A DNA stretch of 64,000 nt from Macrotrachela quadricornifera. Lineage: Eukaryota > Rotifera > Eurotatoria > Philodinida > Philodinidae. The notes under the pieces were generated by a model. That model was given only the letters and a program-made list of their open reading frames with translations, made no database searches and had not been told where the DNA came from. Location: contig JAJEKB010021013.1 of the NCBI GenBank assembly GCA_022393335.1, positions 192,217 to 256,216 of the forward strand. Reading direction: 5' to 3'. The position numbers and the translations under genes were made by a program. Positions 46,844 through 60,029 of this stretch are shown here, piece by piece (position 1 is the stretch's first letter; every line of letters begins with the position of its first letter).

Positions 46844-48753
46844 ACCTTGCATCTATTCTGTCGGCCACTAGACCCATTTTTTATAGATATTTTGTCATTA
46901 TCTGATAGATCTCAATCAAATCTATTGATTAGTATATGAACCAGAATGAATCTATATATTTCTGATAATCAAACAGTGCAATACTATCATTATATAACAT
47001 AGAGCATATGATGTGTTATAGCAATTTTCCGGAAAACGGAAAATTATATGTCGATTATGACAGTCAAATCTAAAGTTCTGTATATTCTTTCCTACAGCTC
47101 TCGTAAAGATGGATTTCCCGAAAAACGCTAATTAGACCAGTCGACGGGGAAATTGTTCCACTTTAAAGAGAAATGGATAAAAAATAAAAATGTACGTAGT
47201 ATACACTCTCATATCACACTATACTCAGGAAAGAAAAAACATAAGCATATCTATATACATATATATTTATGTCATCTCTACTAAAATCAGAAATGTAATC
47301 AATCAGAGATTCAAAATCTGCAGGTAGACGAACAAAACTACTTTTAATCTCTCTTTTTTATACTTGAAACTACAAAAATTTTCCGACTTCCATCAGACTT
47401 TTCATACTCAAAAAATCCCATACACTTCAGAAATTTCAAATAATTTAAATGACCTATCAATGTCATTTATCACAAATCCAATCTACTCAAATTTTAAATA
47501 CTTTCCATACACTCTCCATCAAAAAATCTGGTCACTCTTTTATCTATTACTGACCTTAATCACAAAAAAGATGACTTTAATTACTTAAGTTTCAAAATCA
47601 ACAAAATTCTTGGCATGTAATAATTCATTCGAAACACCCATATAACACTAAAACTCGATCCACTCAATTTCTTACAAAATATGACTTCCACTACATTAAT
47701 TTTATCAGCACCAAAAAAAATTTCTTTCAAAATTTTAAGCAAGAAATATAACATTCATGACTTTCTCCATCTGCGTTTTAGACTTCTTCTTCTAAATGTA
47801 GAAATGGATACTTAATTTCTCCTGAAATTTTATCCTTTTCTGTTTGAAATTTTCCTTAAGATGAGAAAGGATAGAATTGTTTTAGTAAAGTATTTCTACT
47901 ATAAATGTAACAATTTCACGATTTTAGTGGATATTGTTTATCATTTTTATCTTTTATAAGAAGTTTTTATGATATGTAACAAATAAAAAAAGGTTGTAAA
48001 AATTGATGTAAACGTCTTAATTAATTTTGCTATACGTTGTTCTCAATGGTGTATTCACCTATTCCTCAAATGTTGAACATGATTTAGATATTGATGATAA
48101 TAGAAAATTTAATAATACCAATAATTTTGAGAATTTATTTTGTAATTATGTATCAATTAAGGTTAAATCATGTACAGCAATTGAGAATATTTTGATGTAT
48201 AGTTAATAAAACATTAATTTCGTCATTTCTAAGTGAATGATCAAGAATTTGATCTATTTATACATTACTTTTAAAGATATTGTTGAAACACGGGCGATGA
48301 TCATTCATTAGATACGTATATTAGTAATTAAAGCACTTATTTTTTCTCTTAAAAAATTAATATTCACGGTGACAATAGACGTTTATAAATATTTACAAAA
48401 AATCATCGAATACAGTTCATTAAGTTGCCTTTCGAACTTTGATTGTGCCATTAAATAGAGCTCATCGAGTTGTACTTGTAACACCATTAGAATAGGTTTC
48501 TGGGCGAATTTCTGCTGGAAATATTCGAATCAGCTGTTAACTTTACCTACATAAACTGGTATGAAATATTATTTTTATAATTACTTGAAACAATTATGAC
48601 ATTATATAAACTCAATAAAATTATTTAATTCTATAGAATTAACTAGATATTCGAAGTTTTGTCTATTTTCTTAAGTTTCAGAACTTGATTTCAGAATATT
48701 TGACGTGATACTTAGGGCACACAAAAAGCAGTGAGTGAATAATAAAGTTAAAG
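46844..48753. other. Intergenic, no gene seen
   Basis: AT-rich, with no supported gene. The open frame at 47364-47588 is low complexity and was not called. Confidence 0.35.
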
Positions 48754-49285
48754 AACCTTCCTTTCTATACAGTCTGATAGAGAAAAGAATGCTACGATTT
48801 TTCTATGCTATTTGATCATACATCAACTGGTATCATAATAATAAAATTTCGATTAGAACTTTTTTTGTTCAAAATTGGCTAGTAGGATTTAGATCACGAT
48901 AGACATGATGTTAACAAAAAATGGGGCACTTTTGCGTTCTCTTTAATTCTATACGAAAACGAGATTGTTTTTTTTGGTAAGAGATAAATTTGGTTCTTTT
49001 TCTATCTCATCTTTTAATAAATGGTCTGTGTAAATTGTGAAGCTTCTTTACAATGCATCTCGTGATATATTTTGTTTTTTTAATACAATGTGTTATATGA
49101 TAATAATGAGAACGCAAGAGTGCCACACTCTTTATGAACTAATACAATCAGCATGTATGCTAATCAAACAGATCTTATCGAAAGTTTACTATTATGATAT
49201 TAGTTGATGTATGATCAAACAGCATAGAAAAATCTTCGCATTCTTTTCTCTATCAGACTGTATAGAGTGGAAGTTTCCTCAAATT
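48754..49285. repeat. 530-bp foldback element
   Basis: The left segment (aaccttcctttctatacagtctgatagagaaaag, gaatgctacgatttttctatgct, tgatcatacatcaact) is repeated as reverse complement at 49190-49285. Inner landmarks (ggggcacttttgcgttctc against gagaacgcaagagtgccac) show pairing continuing to a loop near 49000. No ORF. Confidence 0.75.
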
Positions 49286-49800
49286 TATTATATGGTATTA
49301 AAGTGTCATTCATTCAGATTAGTTTCCACACATGTTTCTAGCAAAACGTGCTGCACCTATATTCAATTTTTCACAAAAAAAAATTGTGAAAATTTAAATG
49401 AATCGCTGATAGCATATCGTCTCTTATAGTGATCCATTCAAAGTTATTTGATCGAGTTAACTGATTCTTTTTACAGTTTTAGTAGAACTTTTCCTGAAGC
49501 ATCTTCTACAAAAGAAGAGGCAAACTATATCGCTTGGCCGAAGCAAGCATATCCACACAATGAGCTATGTTTCTCGAATATTTGATATTTTAAAAAAATT
49601 ATTTTGCGTTTGTCTCAAAATGGTGATCACACGACGCATCTCCCACTAAAGTCAGCTACAATACGAAATAAAGTTGAATGTGAGAGTTGTTTTTAGAAAT
49701 TGGCATTGCTTTTATTGTATTGAAAACCGCTATTTTTTTTAGATTTTTTCAATAATCGAACTTTTCAGGATTCTTTTTTTCCTTGAAAGATAAGATTAAA

Positions 49801-50062
49801 AAAGAAGAGACCCTCGTAGGTACTACATCCAGATCTGCTCTTTCAAATAAAAATAATCAAGTATATATATTGAAGAGTCACTGAGAACTTTTGGAGATGC
49901 AATTAGCAATTTTTGGACCCTTATTCAGTCTGCGTGTCCACTATACATACTGATAGAAGCTTGCAAAATGTGATCACATATGTCCTATTTAATACCATTA
50001 TATCCTCTGAATATTAGCCCGTTTGAACGTTCCTGGGCTTCGATCGATTTTTGGTGAGAACT
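49801..50062 (+). mobile_element. Diverged partial copy of the TTAA MITE
   Basis: Collinear with 34240-34493: shared blocks include gctctttcaaa, tttttg(g)acccttgtt/attc, gcccatttgaacgttcctgg and gatcgatttttg. It lacks the C-rich terminus. It lies just downstream of the glutamate-receptor stop codon (minus strand). Confidence 0.55.
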
Positions 50063-50240
50063 CTATACGAGCTTGAGTTTTGAGAGCTCTACCATGAAAA
50101 TATGGATGGAAATTTTTGAAAAGATTTTTAAAATACGAGCCTTCTAGAGGAGCTAGTAATATTGAAGTGGCTTCTGTTACGAGGGCACAATGGATAGATT
50201 TTTTATAAGCGGTAAAAAGTTCCATTGAATTAAGGTTGTT

Positions 50241-53200
50241 TTAACGTAGTTGGGATCGCTCTTGTAGCAATTCTCTGTGTCGATATCTATTGACGATGTG
50301 CATTATGATAGCCGAGAGAGCCAGAATGGCAAACGTGATGAAAAGTCCTGCAAGCATATCTATACTAATAGTGGTTTCATTCTCGTCCGTCGTAGTTCGC
50401 CCATCTTTGCATATCCCAGGTCGAAGCCATTTATTTTCTAGATTAGTGATTGTGCCGTCTTCGTCGTGTGACAGTAAAAATGCATCCAGCTCCGTTTTAT
50501 ACAACCAATTCTTAGGAACGGCAATGCCATAAGGTGAACGAGTAAAACCAATTCCAATGGCTATGAGCTTCCCGCAGTAATGTCGGTTGATAGCATATTC
50601 TAGCGGTGTGGAGTCATACAATCCAGCATCAATTTTTTCATCCACAAGAAGGTCTAAGAGTTCGTACAGCGAATGGACAGGATAATATTGATGAGAGATA
50701 TTCAGAACGTAGAAGTCGGCATAAGATGAGTTTTGAATAATGCCAATTCTACTGTAAGGCACGCGACCATTTTTGATATCGTCAATACCAGCTATAGATG
50801 GCTGATTCAATTTAAACGTGAGATGTGCCAAAAGGTTGGCGGTATAAGTAGCTAACACAATAAACTTAATCATAGCCAGTGCAATGGCAAGTATAAGAGT
50901 AGGGCAACTAACAGTTGAATGATCAAATTTACCACTCACCACAAGCCAGAAGGCTATGTAGAACTTCCTGTTCCACGGTTTTTTTTGGAAATCGGCATTG
51001 TTTTGTGCTTCAAATATACATACAAGGATGCTCGAGACGAGCACAAGAGCTCCCATCGTTATCCAGACAAGCCAGTCGAAAGGACGCAAGTATGAGAAAA
51101 TATTGAACAATGGTGACAGGTCACTATGACGGATAACTACTCTGATATGAGTTTCATGAAATGGATTTGAGAAGTGTACCATCTTGAGACGACTCGATAG
51201 TATAGTCAAGTCGGCGACACCAATATCATATAAACTATCCCGGACACCTTCCACAAGTCCATTATAACCAAGTTCAGGAGATATAATAGAAATGCGCAGT
51301 TTAAAGCCCATCGTTTTCTGAAGAAGCAGAAGGATGTCAGGAAGAAAGCCTGTTAACACATGCTGATGATCATGCGTGAAAAGAGAGTTTGCGGGAACAT
51401 TTGTAGTTTTATTGGTATTGGTAACAATGACAAACGGAGGTATTTCAAGGATGCCAACTCTTAATATTTCACCTATAATGACAAGATATTCGATGGCATT
51501 ATACTAAGAACATTATTTTTTGTGAAACTTCATTGATTTTGTTTCACGAGCGAAATGATAAGGTGAGAAGTTTTGCATCTCATCCTTCTAAAGACGGAAC
51601 CAATTCAGCTGATTACAAGAGTTTTTGAGGTGGAAAAGCATCTTACTGGCAGAGAATATCATTATTAGAGATTAAATTACGATTTAAAACATCTCTCCAA
51701 TTGTCCATCTCGAAAATGAGCACTTTACAAAAATGCTTCGATGCTAAAGCCATGTTCAGCAAAAGAACCTTTGAAATTTCATAGAATCTAGGAAAATTAA
51801 CCAGCGCTTTTATCATATAGGCTGTAGTGCGCAATGATATACTCTAAGTTAGGTCATTTCCTTACCAGGACTCTGCTTATGCACAAACATACATTGGCTA
51901 AATTGCTTAGAATCCTAGAACATTTTGCTTTCTGTGTTGCACCAACTTTATTGAAAGTGATGTAATTTTGGATGCATACAGGCAAGGATCTGTTCGATTA
52001 TTATTTTTTGAAAGTATGGGAATTATTCATGATTATATAAACTCTGACTAAAATAAGTATAATTTCGATTGAAATCAAAGTTTTCGACATTGAACTAATG
52101 TGTCATCATATGGCATCGTCCAGCTGAGTAAAGTGACGGCTAAAAATTAGCACTCTATTTGTTCATTCATATAGAGTTCTATCGTTTAGATAACGACACG
52201 ATTCAAGTAAGATCTTGATCATATACGGTTCATATCCTTCTAACTCACTATGAAGCTATTGAGAAATGCTCATCATTGACAAAAAGATAATCTTGAGAGA
52301 TATCCGAGTTTTTTCAATCGAGATTGTTTGAAATTCTAATTTAACATAGCTTATTTAAATGTCTGTAGCGTTCTGAAAATGACTCTATCATATTTTTCTA
52401 TTGAATAATGTATCGGTAACAAAATCCAGGTCTACAAATTATTATCGTTGAGGACTACTTTTAGCTTGTTGAATTAAAATTCAAGCAATATCATACTGAC
52501 AAATCTAGAATTCGAGCTAGTTCAAAACTAGACTTTGCTATTTTTATCCAGGTCAGAGAATATGGTCGTTGTTCGTCTTGCATTATCTCGCGTAGTGATA
52601 ATCAAATACACAAAAGCTGATCTTTCAAGGTGCCAATTGAATTGAGACAGTTTCATATGAAAATTGGTGAGGGAATACTCTGAACTATAAACAATGTCTG
52701 CTATGCATTTGTTTCATTTGAGCTTAATTTCATTCAAAATATGTGCACAAGATTCTTCAACAGTTAAATTGGTTCTTTATGAATCAATATCGGAACTCGT
52801 TTATTTACCTTTGGCATCTGCATGATCAAGGGGCACCGTCTTTCTATTTTTGGGCCAAACAATGGTTGCTGGAATTTCATCCTTCACAGTGTAGTTCACC
52901 CATTTACCACTGGTCGAACTGCAAAACTTGAGTACAGGCACGTATGATATGGCTTTTTTCTCTTTACTCTGCTGTAGTTGACTCTGGACATTAGATAGAA
53001 CAAAACATATATCATGAACTTGACTATTGCTGCCGTGTCGAGCAAAGCTGACTTCTCCAGAGAGACCCACAAATTTGTTCGTCTCCAATTGGCGAAAATA
53101 GTCGTGCGTTTGATTAAAGTATGCATTGAAACAATAAAGAGTGTCTCTAGGAACTACAGGAGTAGGTGAGGCATTATGTAGTGCCAAAAGAATCGCCCAA

Positions 53201-54171
53201 GTGGCATCAAAGACTCGTAGGGCGTAGTCACTAACATTGTGCGGCCCGGGAAACGTCGCGTTCTCAAGTTTTTCCCACAGATCTAAAACATTGTTAAGAA
53301 GTGTCGCGTTGATCTTCACTTCATGCACATGAATAGGCTCGACAACGAGTAGGCCTACTAATTCTTCCGTTTCGTTGGAATCGAATAACTCTTGATCGAC
53401 TCGACTAGTAAGTATCCATACGAAGTCTGAGATAAGTAGTCCTAGTTGAATGACTTCGCGAATAATATTTGTCGTGGTACTCTTATTAGCCCATACAATT
53501 ACTATTCGAAATCGACTTCGCTTGAGTTTGTCATGAACATCGTCTTGGAACGCCTGCTTATGGATGTCAAATACGAGTACATCAGTGATGTTCACATCCT
53601 GACGATAGTTATCGGTGATGAATTTTAGTCCGCCATATCCATATTTATCCGCTTGTACGATCATTATAGATGAACCCCAAGCAAAAAGAGGGAAAAGTTT
53701 CGCAATAGCCATAGCCAAACAATCCTGTGAGGTTTCAATGCGAAAAAAAGTAGTTGATAAGATGTCAGGAGTTGTGATGGCAGATGAGACCATTGGAAGA
53801 TTTAATCGAGCAGTGAATGGGCTCAAGAAAAGGTCTTCGCTTGCTGCAATGGGTCCGACGATGCCTACAATGCTGGAATTCATGAGTTGTTGACAGACTT
53901 GATCAAGAGCAAATAAACCGTCTCCACCACCGTGTGTTTCGAGTGCCACGTATTCAATGAGCTGATTGTCCATCATCATTCCGTATTGGTTGGCTAGCTC
54001 CACGGCCACTTTGAAGATTGTCAAAGCTTGAGGAACCGATTGAGCTATCGTCAAGTTTTGCTGTTCTGGAAAGAGACCAAGTAGCTGTACTGTTGTTGAA
54101 GACAGTTGTATAGATTTCGTGGAAATTAGGAACAAAATGAACAAAAACTGCATCCTAAAAAGCCGAAACAC
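50241..54171 (-). CDS. Ionotropic glutamate receptor subunit
   Basis: Two exons, 54171-52809 and 51472-50241, with a 1336-base GT-AG intron in phase 1; 864 residues. Order: signal peptide; amino-terminal LIVBP-like domain (residues ~25-440, motifs IVGIVGPIAASED and LPMVSSAITTPD); ligand-binding S1 (RVGILEIPPF...GFLPDILLLL...ADLTILSSR, Arg expected to bind the ligand alpha-carboxylate); M1 (WLVWITMGALVLVSSILV); re-entrant loop; M3 with TYTANLLAHLT, a variant of SYTANLAAFLT; S2 with DAGLYDSTPLEYA (Asp at the position contacting the ligand amino group); and M4 (LAGLFITFAILALSAIIMHIV). It forms a tetrameric cation channel in the plasma membrane. The Asp, as in GluN1 and delta receptors, hints at a ligand other than glutamate, such as glycine or serine; this is inference. 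The pore loop reads VVSGKFDHSTV, without the TVGYG potassium signature reported in Adineta AvGluR1. No lesions. Confidence 0.9.
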
Positions 54172-54582
54172 ATTTGCAACCCAAGAAGCTTTCTGGATGG
54201 GTTTTAGAAACTATTGGATTTTTCAGAGTACTAATTTGTCCACTCTAATAACAAGGTATTCTGTTCCTAATTTTTATCAAAAATGTAACGTCTGTATGGA
54301 TTCTATTCAATGATGATACCTTGACCGTTTCTACTTGGGTCATCATTGAAGAAAATAAAGTCGATTTGTTTTCTACATTTTTCTCGAAATTGATTGTTTT
54401 ATAAAGATTGAATGTCGAACAAATTTTTCTTTAATATACTTCATTCCCGAGAGTTGCGGTGTTTTTCAATTACTAAATGCACACATTGTCCTTCGGATGA
54501 GGGAAGTGGACTTTTAAAAATATTTCACGCATTACGAATATTCATCACAAAAAATAAAATTCTATTCAGAATAACGTCATTT

Positions 54583-54782
54583 ATATATAGGCATAGTCTT
54601 GTTAATTTAGAAAAAAAAGGAAAAGATAGAATTTTAAATAGCTGTCATGAAAATAAAGTTTGAATTTATCCTTTTTTTCCCAAACTAATAGGACTATGCC
54701 TGTCTATCTATAAATCATATCCAAATAAAACTTATCTCTTCCTTTTTTTCAAAATTGACAGGGCTATGCCTATGTATATATG

Positions 54783-54816
<34 letters not shown>

Positions 54817-54910
54817 AATTTATCTTTTCCTTTTTTCCCAACCTAACAAAGCTATACTTATCTATATGTCAATATATCTAAATAAAATTTATCGTTCCCT
54901 TTTTCCGTGT
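54583..54910. repeat. Diverged ~100-bp repeats, three direct and one inverted
   Basis: The unit 'tatctttccttttttccca-actaatagggctatgcctatctatat' occurs near 54667, 54730 and 54820, and in reverse orientation near 54583-54655. A TA microsatellite (54786-54813) lies between the copies. No coding content. Confidence 0.6.
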
Positions 54911-57900
54911 GATTAAGAGGAAGTCATAAGCATGACTTATATTCAAAGTTGAAGAAGGCACTTCACTGAGACGATGTAAAATTGAAAAAACGAGCTCTGC
55001 AGTGTGTACTGTAGTAGTGAAATCGTTATCTGTACGATAGCCCTGTTTTAAAACTTAATGCTCTGATATCTCCTAAATGGTAAGGAATAGAGACATGAAT
55101 TTTAATTGGTTCCAAAGAAAGATCTTCGTGCAACAGATCTTTTAAGAACCTAATTAGTAGATATCTGTAATGAACAAACGCTTGAATCTGACAGACTACT
55201 TATTCAACATTTCTACCTCAGACGATCTCTAAACAATCGGCTTTTCGGAAACTCTGTTTGCATTTGACATGACTCATCTGATCAAGCCACAGGTCGTTCA
55301 GTAAGGTATCGTGCTCGATAGCAGGACTGCCAACTGCTAATTCTGAAATGGAATTTAACAGAACCGGAATGGGGTACAATATTTTTATGATGTGATACAT
55401 CTTTGAGGTATATAACTTACTCTTTGAAATGGAAGGATTTTGTTGAAAAACCTGATGGAAGATTACCTTCTTTATAAAAAATAAAAATAATATTCTATCT
55501 GATGTTCTAATAGGATCAATTTAGTTTTCATCGTTTTACATAATTTTGAAAACAATCTAATCAACATACAAAAATAGAAAATTTTATATTAAGTCATGCT
55601 AAATATCCGATCAGCGAAGATAAAGTTTTTTAATATCACCATACTTCTCTGGATATCATATACACTGGATTAATTCAGATTCATTCTAAAAAAGATGTTA
55701 AAAAATTCATGATATTTTATCTTACAGTTCAATATTATTTGTAATTCAGCAGCTTTCTGTCAGCCGGGAGAATGTTTCATTAGCCAGCTCTTTCAGAGCA
55801 CATTCAGGAATCAGATGCGTCCTATATTTTCTATAAATCCTTTACTTTTGTTCTGTATTTTGATTGCTTTTCTTAATTTACTAATATTTTGCTCAAGCAG
55901 TAGAAAATTTTGAGCAATTTATCATTTTTATTTGATATAAATTTTTATCTTCAGACAAAATTAAATTTATGTTTCAGTTTCGAATGTATGATAACAAGAA
56001 TTGTTTTAAAAAAGTATTTTTTTCAAAGTCTGCTCTACTATTGAGTACTTCGTAGTCACGTACTTGACACAATAGACAATGTTAGATATCTAAAATGTAT
56101 CAACGTTTTTTCAAATTGAGCTTCTTTTCCTTTCACATATGAGCAGATATTTATTCTTGATTCAAACAACCTCTTCGATGTGAAAAAGTCAAATGACAAA
56201 GGTTTTAAAAGAACTATAGAATATAGAAACACTAAGTATGAATGAAATACAATATAATTAACGTATTAATGCAGTCTAGATATAACTTGGAAAGCACTAA
56301 AACTTTATTTTTTTATTATCTCTACTGGAAGTCATAAATATTTCTCTTTCGCTTTATTAACGTCTGATAAGAGATATTTTATGAAGTGTTTGGAAGAGTC
56401 ACTTTTTTTGTATTGTTATAGAACTTTTATACTATAGATGTTTATTTCATCGACTCAGACATATTATATAAAAGCGAAATAACGAAGAAGTAGAAAAAGT
56501 AGCATGTTGGAATCTAATACTGTTATTGATTCTACTACGTAATAGTATGAATCAGTACAATAATCACTCTATTTTAGCGTCGATAAACTGCAAATTATTT
56601 CAGCTGCAATTTTAAGAGAACAAACGTTCAAGTGACAGCTATTTTAATCAAAAGTTGCATTAACATTTAAAGATGAAAAATTTTATATTTTCGTCATTTT
56701 TCAAAGGAAATCCGTTTTTTTTACAAAGTCCTATATTTTTAAAAATTTCTAGTCTGAGACTATAGTATATCGTAGTATCGACTCGAAACCTCAAATAGCG
56801 TTCAAAATGTGTACCTTAAGGGTACAGAACTTTATGGGGTACAAAATTCTGAAATGAGGTAGAGTTAGCAACTCGGGTACCCGTGCATACTGCACAGTTC
56901 TGTTCTCCTCCTATGTATGACTTCCTTACGCTTAAAGATAGTTAGCCCTACAGCCTCATACTATTTTATCACATATAGTTTTACAATTCATATAGCCTTT
57001 CGCCTTATAGCCTTGTATTGCTTGTACCTCTGGTAGCCTTATCCAGTCAGTATCTTACTTTTTTTTGTGTTCGACCATATTTTCTTATTCCTTCTTCCGT
57101 TACTCTCTTGGTGCTTTACTCCCTTCAGGCTTATGCATACCCCATATAATACTCCGTGAGAACCTATATGTGTTTCCGTATAATAGATCTCTAGAATCTA
57201 TGAATATTTTCATAGTATAGATCTTGAAGACCTTCGTCTGAATAGCCTTATTTGACCTTTGATTCGGTACAGACAGACACATTGCACATTATCGGTGACG
57301 ATACGCTTTTTAAGGAAAGCAATTGCTGCAGTTATTGGCAGCGATGCGTTTTCGACTGTTGATTTTCTGACAATTTTACCTTCGCATAACCAAGAGACAT
57401 GGAAATCAGAGGAAACAAGACGTTTTGGTTGAGTCGTCAGCTTCTTTTAGGATAAGCAATTATTGCCTCTTGTAGTACTGCTATGGCACTTGTGTACTTA
57501 TAAATACAAGAGAGTGATGTTCTAAGAAAGTATACTTAAACATGACAGTGGCTAACCGCTGCTCTGTATAATTTTCTTTTGTTTGCAGTCAGGTGAGGAC
57601 ATCTATAGGGACGTTGATGGTATTGACTATGATTTGTGCTTTACATTTTCATATGAAAGTGTTAGCAGGAAATTTAAAAACGCAATCTTCTTATAGAATA
57701 GTTGTCACTAGCATTCTGTGTAAATGTGCATGTGTATCCAGCACAGTTCTCATAACAGAGTCCAACAAACAGTCAGAGATAACGATTAGATGAATCCAGT
57801 CGAAGGTTAAGCGAGTCATAGTGACGAGTGTTACCTGTATCTATATGCATCATATCGAGTGTCTGCTACCTGATGTAAAGTATTAAACATCTAAGGCGTA

Positions 57901-59337
57901 CGTCAAAGGAGAAAACAGTTGTGGACACTGCACGAGCTGTCGCTAGTTAAGATAATATTCATTAGTTTCAGTGCAAAGTTATTTTCGGATTTTAGGACTT
58001 GGTGCTTTCTTTTAATTCGATGAATCTTATCTAACTATTCTACTGTCACCGTATGTGAGAACAACGAACGATAAGTTACACATTTAGTTCATAATCTTCG
58101 TCCAGGAAAGCCTTGGTACAAAATGCGTGTTTATATTTTGGTCATCTAGAAGTGCCTTGAGAAAATAAAAATCGTCAAATTAGAATCAAAATTTGATGCT
58201 CTCTCTAAAGAATTTTTTTCTAACTTGAAGTTTGCTAATTGTGAGCAAAATATTTATGAGGACCAAAAATAATGTTTGCACAGAATATTTATTGTAGGCA
58301 AATTTTGTATTTTGATTCAAATCATCTTAATTCAAATTTTAAGAAAGTGTTTTTATACATCAATTTGTAGAACAAAGCTTTCTGTACGAAATGTTCAGTT
58401 CAAAGATGTCCATCGCGGTTGAGAATCCGCCGCGACGATAATCAAAGGAAAGCATACATACGTGGTACAAACAACATTGCTATTGATTTAGATATTTGCT
58501 TACAGCTAATTAGCCGTAAGTTATATGAAAATTCTACATATTTTGAAAGAGCATAAAATTCTGGTTCTATTCGACTACTTTTGATCTACTTCAATTATAT
58601 TTAAATGTCAGAACAGAATCAGCAGATATATTTTGCAAGATCTATCAAATTAGTGTTTCATACAAATGTTATTTTTGGTCCTCATCAAAAATTTGCTCTC
58701 AATAAGTCAACTTCAAGTTTGTGGCGATTGTTGATAGAAGAAGCGTTAGCGCTGATGGAACTGCGCTTTCTTTTATTTATTCCAATTGAGAATTGCATCG
58801 TTCTTATACAACACATGCGTTTATATACTAGTAGTTAGGGACAAAGTACAAAATAATATCCATGGGTTTTTAATCGACTTTTGCAATCGATTCTCTTGTG
58901 CTTTATCTACCAATTCATGGATTTCATAGCAACAAAAAAGGTAAGTTATAAAATAATCTACAGTCTGAATTTTTACATATCTCGATTTCAATAACTATTT
59001 ATACATATTCGAGCATCTTGCCATCGAAAAGTGATTGTAGCAACGAAATAGAGGCCGTTAGTTTATCTACACTAAGCATCCGAGTCTATTGATAAAAATA
59101 CATTATATTATATGACTTTGATATAAAACTGTTCACGTTTAAGGAATGTAAAATGAATATATGCGATATTTATTGATAAATTAGCAAGAGCCCAAGTAAA
59201 TGGATATTGTGCAGTGTCTGTCTGTCTATGCCGAGTCTTAAGTCAACCTACAATCTTACATCCCTTGATCCGACAGACAGTGAACAATATCTCCAAAGAT
59301 AAATAAAACAGATTTGAAAGCATTAAGAAGATATAGT
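54911..59337. other. Intergenic, no gene seen
   Basis: About 4.4 kb of AT-rich DNA. Short frames occur (for example 57593-57793, with a signal-peptide-like stretch MVLTMICALHF from an ATG at 57617, after ttttgtttgcag), but none has a recognisable domain. A small secreted peptide gene at 57.6 kb cannot be excluded. Confidence 0.35.
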
Positions 59338-59869
59338 CTAATTTCGATTTTCAAAAAGAATGGCCATATAAAGAAAACCCAGAGTAATCCACATGATAAT
59401 CGAACTATAGAAACGAGGCGGTGCAGTATTGCAAAAATCGCTCGAACAACAGCATCGTGTTATTTTCGACAAGCCTAGCGCGTCACTCTCCTCTAAACAA
59501 GTATTTTTGCCTGGACATTGACCTGTTGTAAGTGAGCCACCTGCACCTCGGTTAGTGGTTTGCACTCCAACAATATTTCCAGTCCATTTCTACAAATACC
59601 ATGAATTTGAAGATAAATGTAAAAGATCAGAGCAGGAAAAATTAGAACTTACCCAACAGTAATCGTCGTTAGTACCTTTCTTGTCTCCTTCGGGTTTGTC
59701 GTACGGCTCTTTACAGGTTATGCATGCATAGCATTGGAGACCAGAAGTAATCTGGATACCTGACAGATAAAAGCAAAATAGTGTGTATTGCACAAAATAT
59801 ATTCATTTCTGACTTACTAATCACAAGTAGACTAATACCAATAATAGACGCAGTTGTTAGAGTATTCAT
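59338..59869 (-). CDS. Ly6/uPAR-type three-finger protein, probably GPI-anchored
   Basis: Three exons: 59869-59818, 59759-59653, 59589-59338, with GT-AG introns and exact phases; 136 residues. Exon 1 encodes a signal peptide (TASIIGISLLVI). The mature part starts GLQCYACITC and contains further Cys (DDYCW, GQCPGKNTC), ending with the hallmark RCCCSSDFCN, as in Ly6/CD59/quiver proteins that fold as a three-finger domain held by disulphides. A short tail then leads to a hydrophobic C-terminus (IIMWITLGFLYMAIL), as in GPI-anchor signals. Exon layout (signal / first half / second half) matches the family. Outer-membrane-leaflet protein; such proteins often modulate receptors or channels, but the partner is unknown. 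The mariner element at 60030 lies 160 bases upstream and could affect its promoter. Confidence 0.82.
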
Positions 59870-60029
59870 CTTTTTCTTACTTTGCTTCAATTATTTTCAA
59901 AAGGTAAATTTTCAATCATTTATATGACGACTAAAAGTCTTTGTAGTAAATTTACAAGTTGTAATTTTATAATGTATCCTGCCGTTCTTATCTATACACT
60001 ACATTTATTATTGATATACTCTATACATA

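Noticed and set aside
49998..50225. 75-codon minus-strand frame after the glutamate receptor
   Set aside because: Overlaps the diverged MITE copy and probable 3' UTR, with no domain.
57593..57793. Possible small secreted peptide gene
   Set aside because: A signal-peptide-like stretch follows a pyrimidine tract ending in AG, but the protein is short, without known motif or second exon, and the context is otherwise non-coding.
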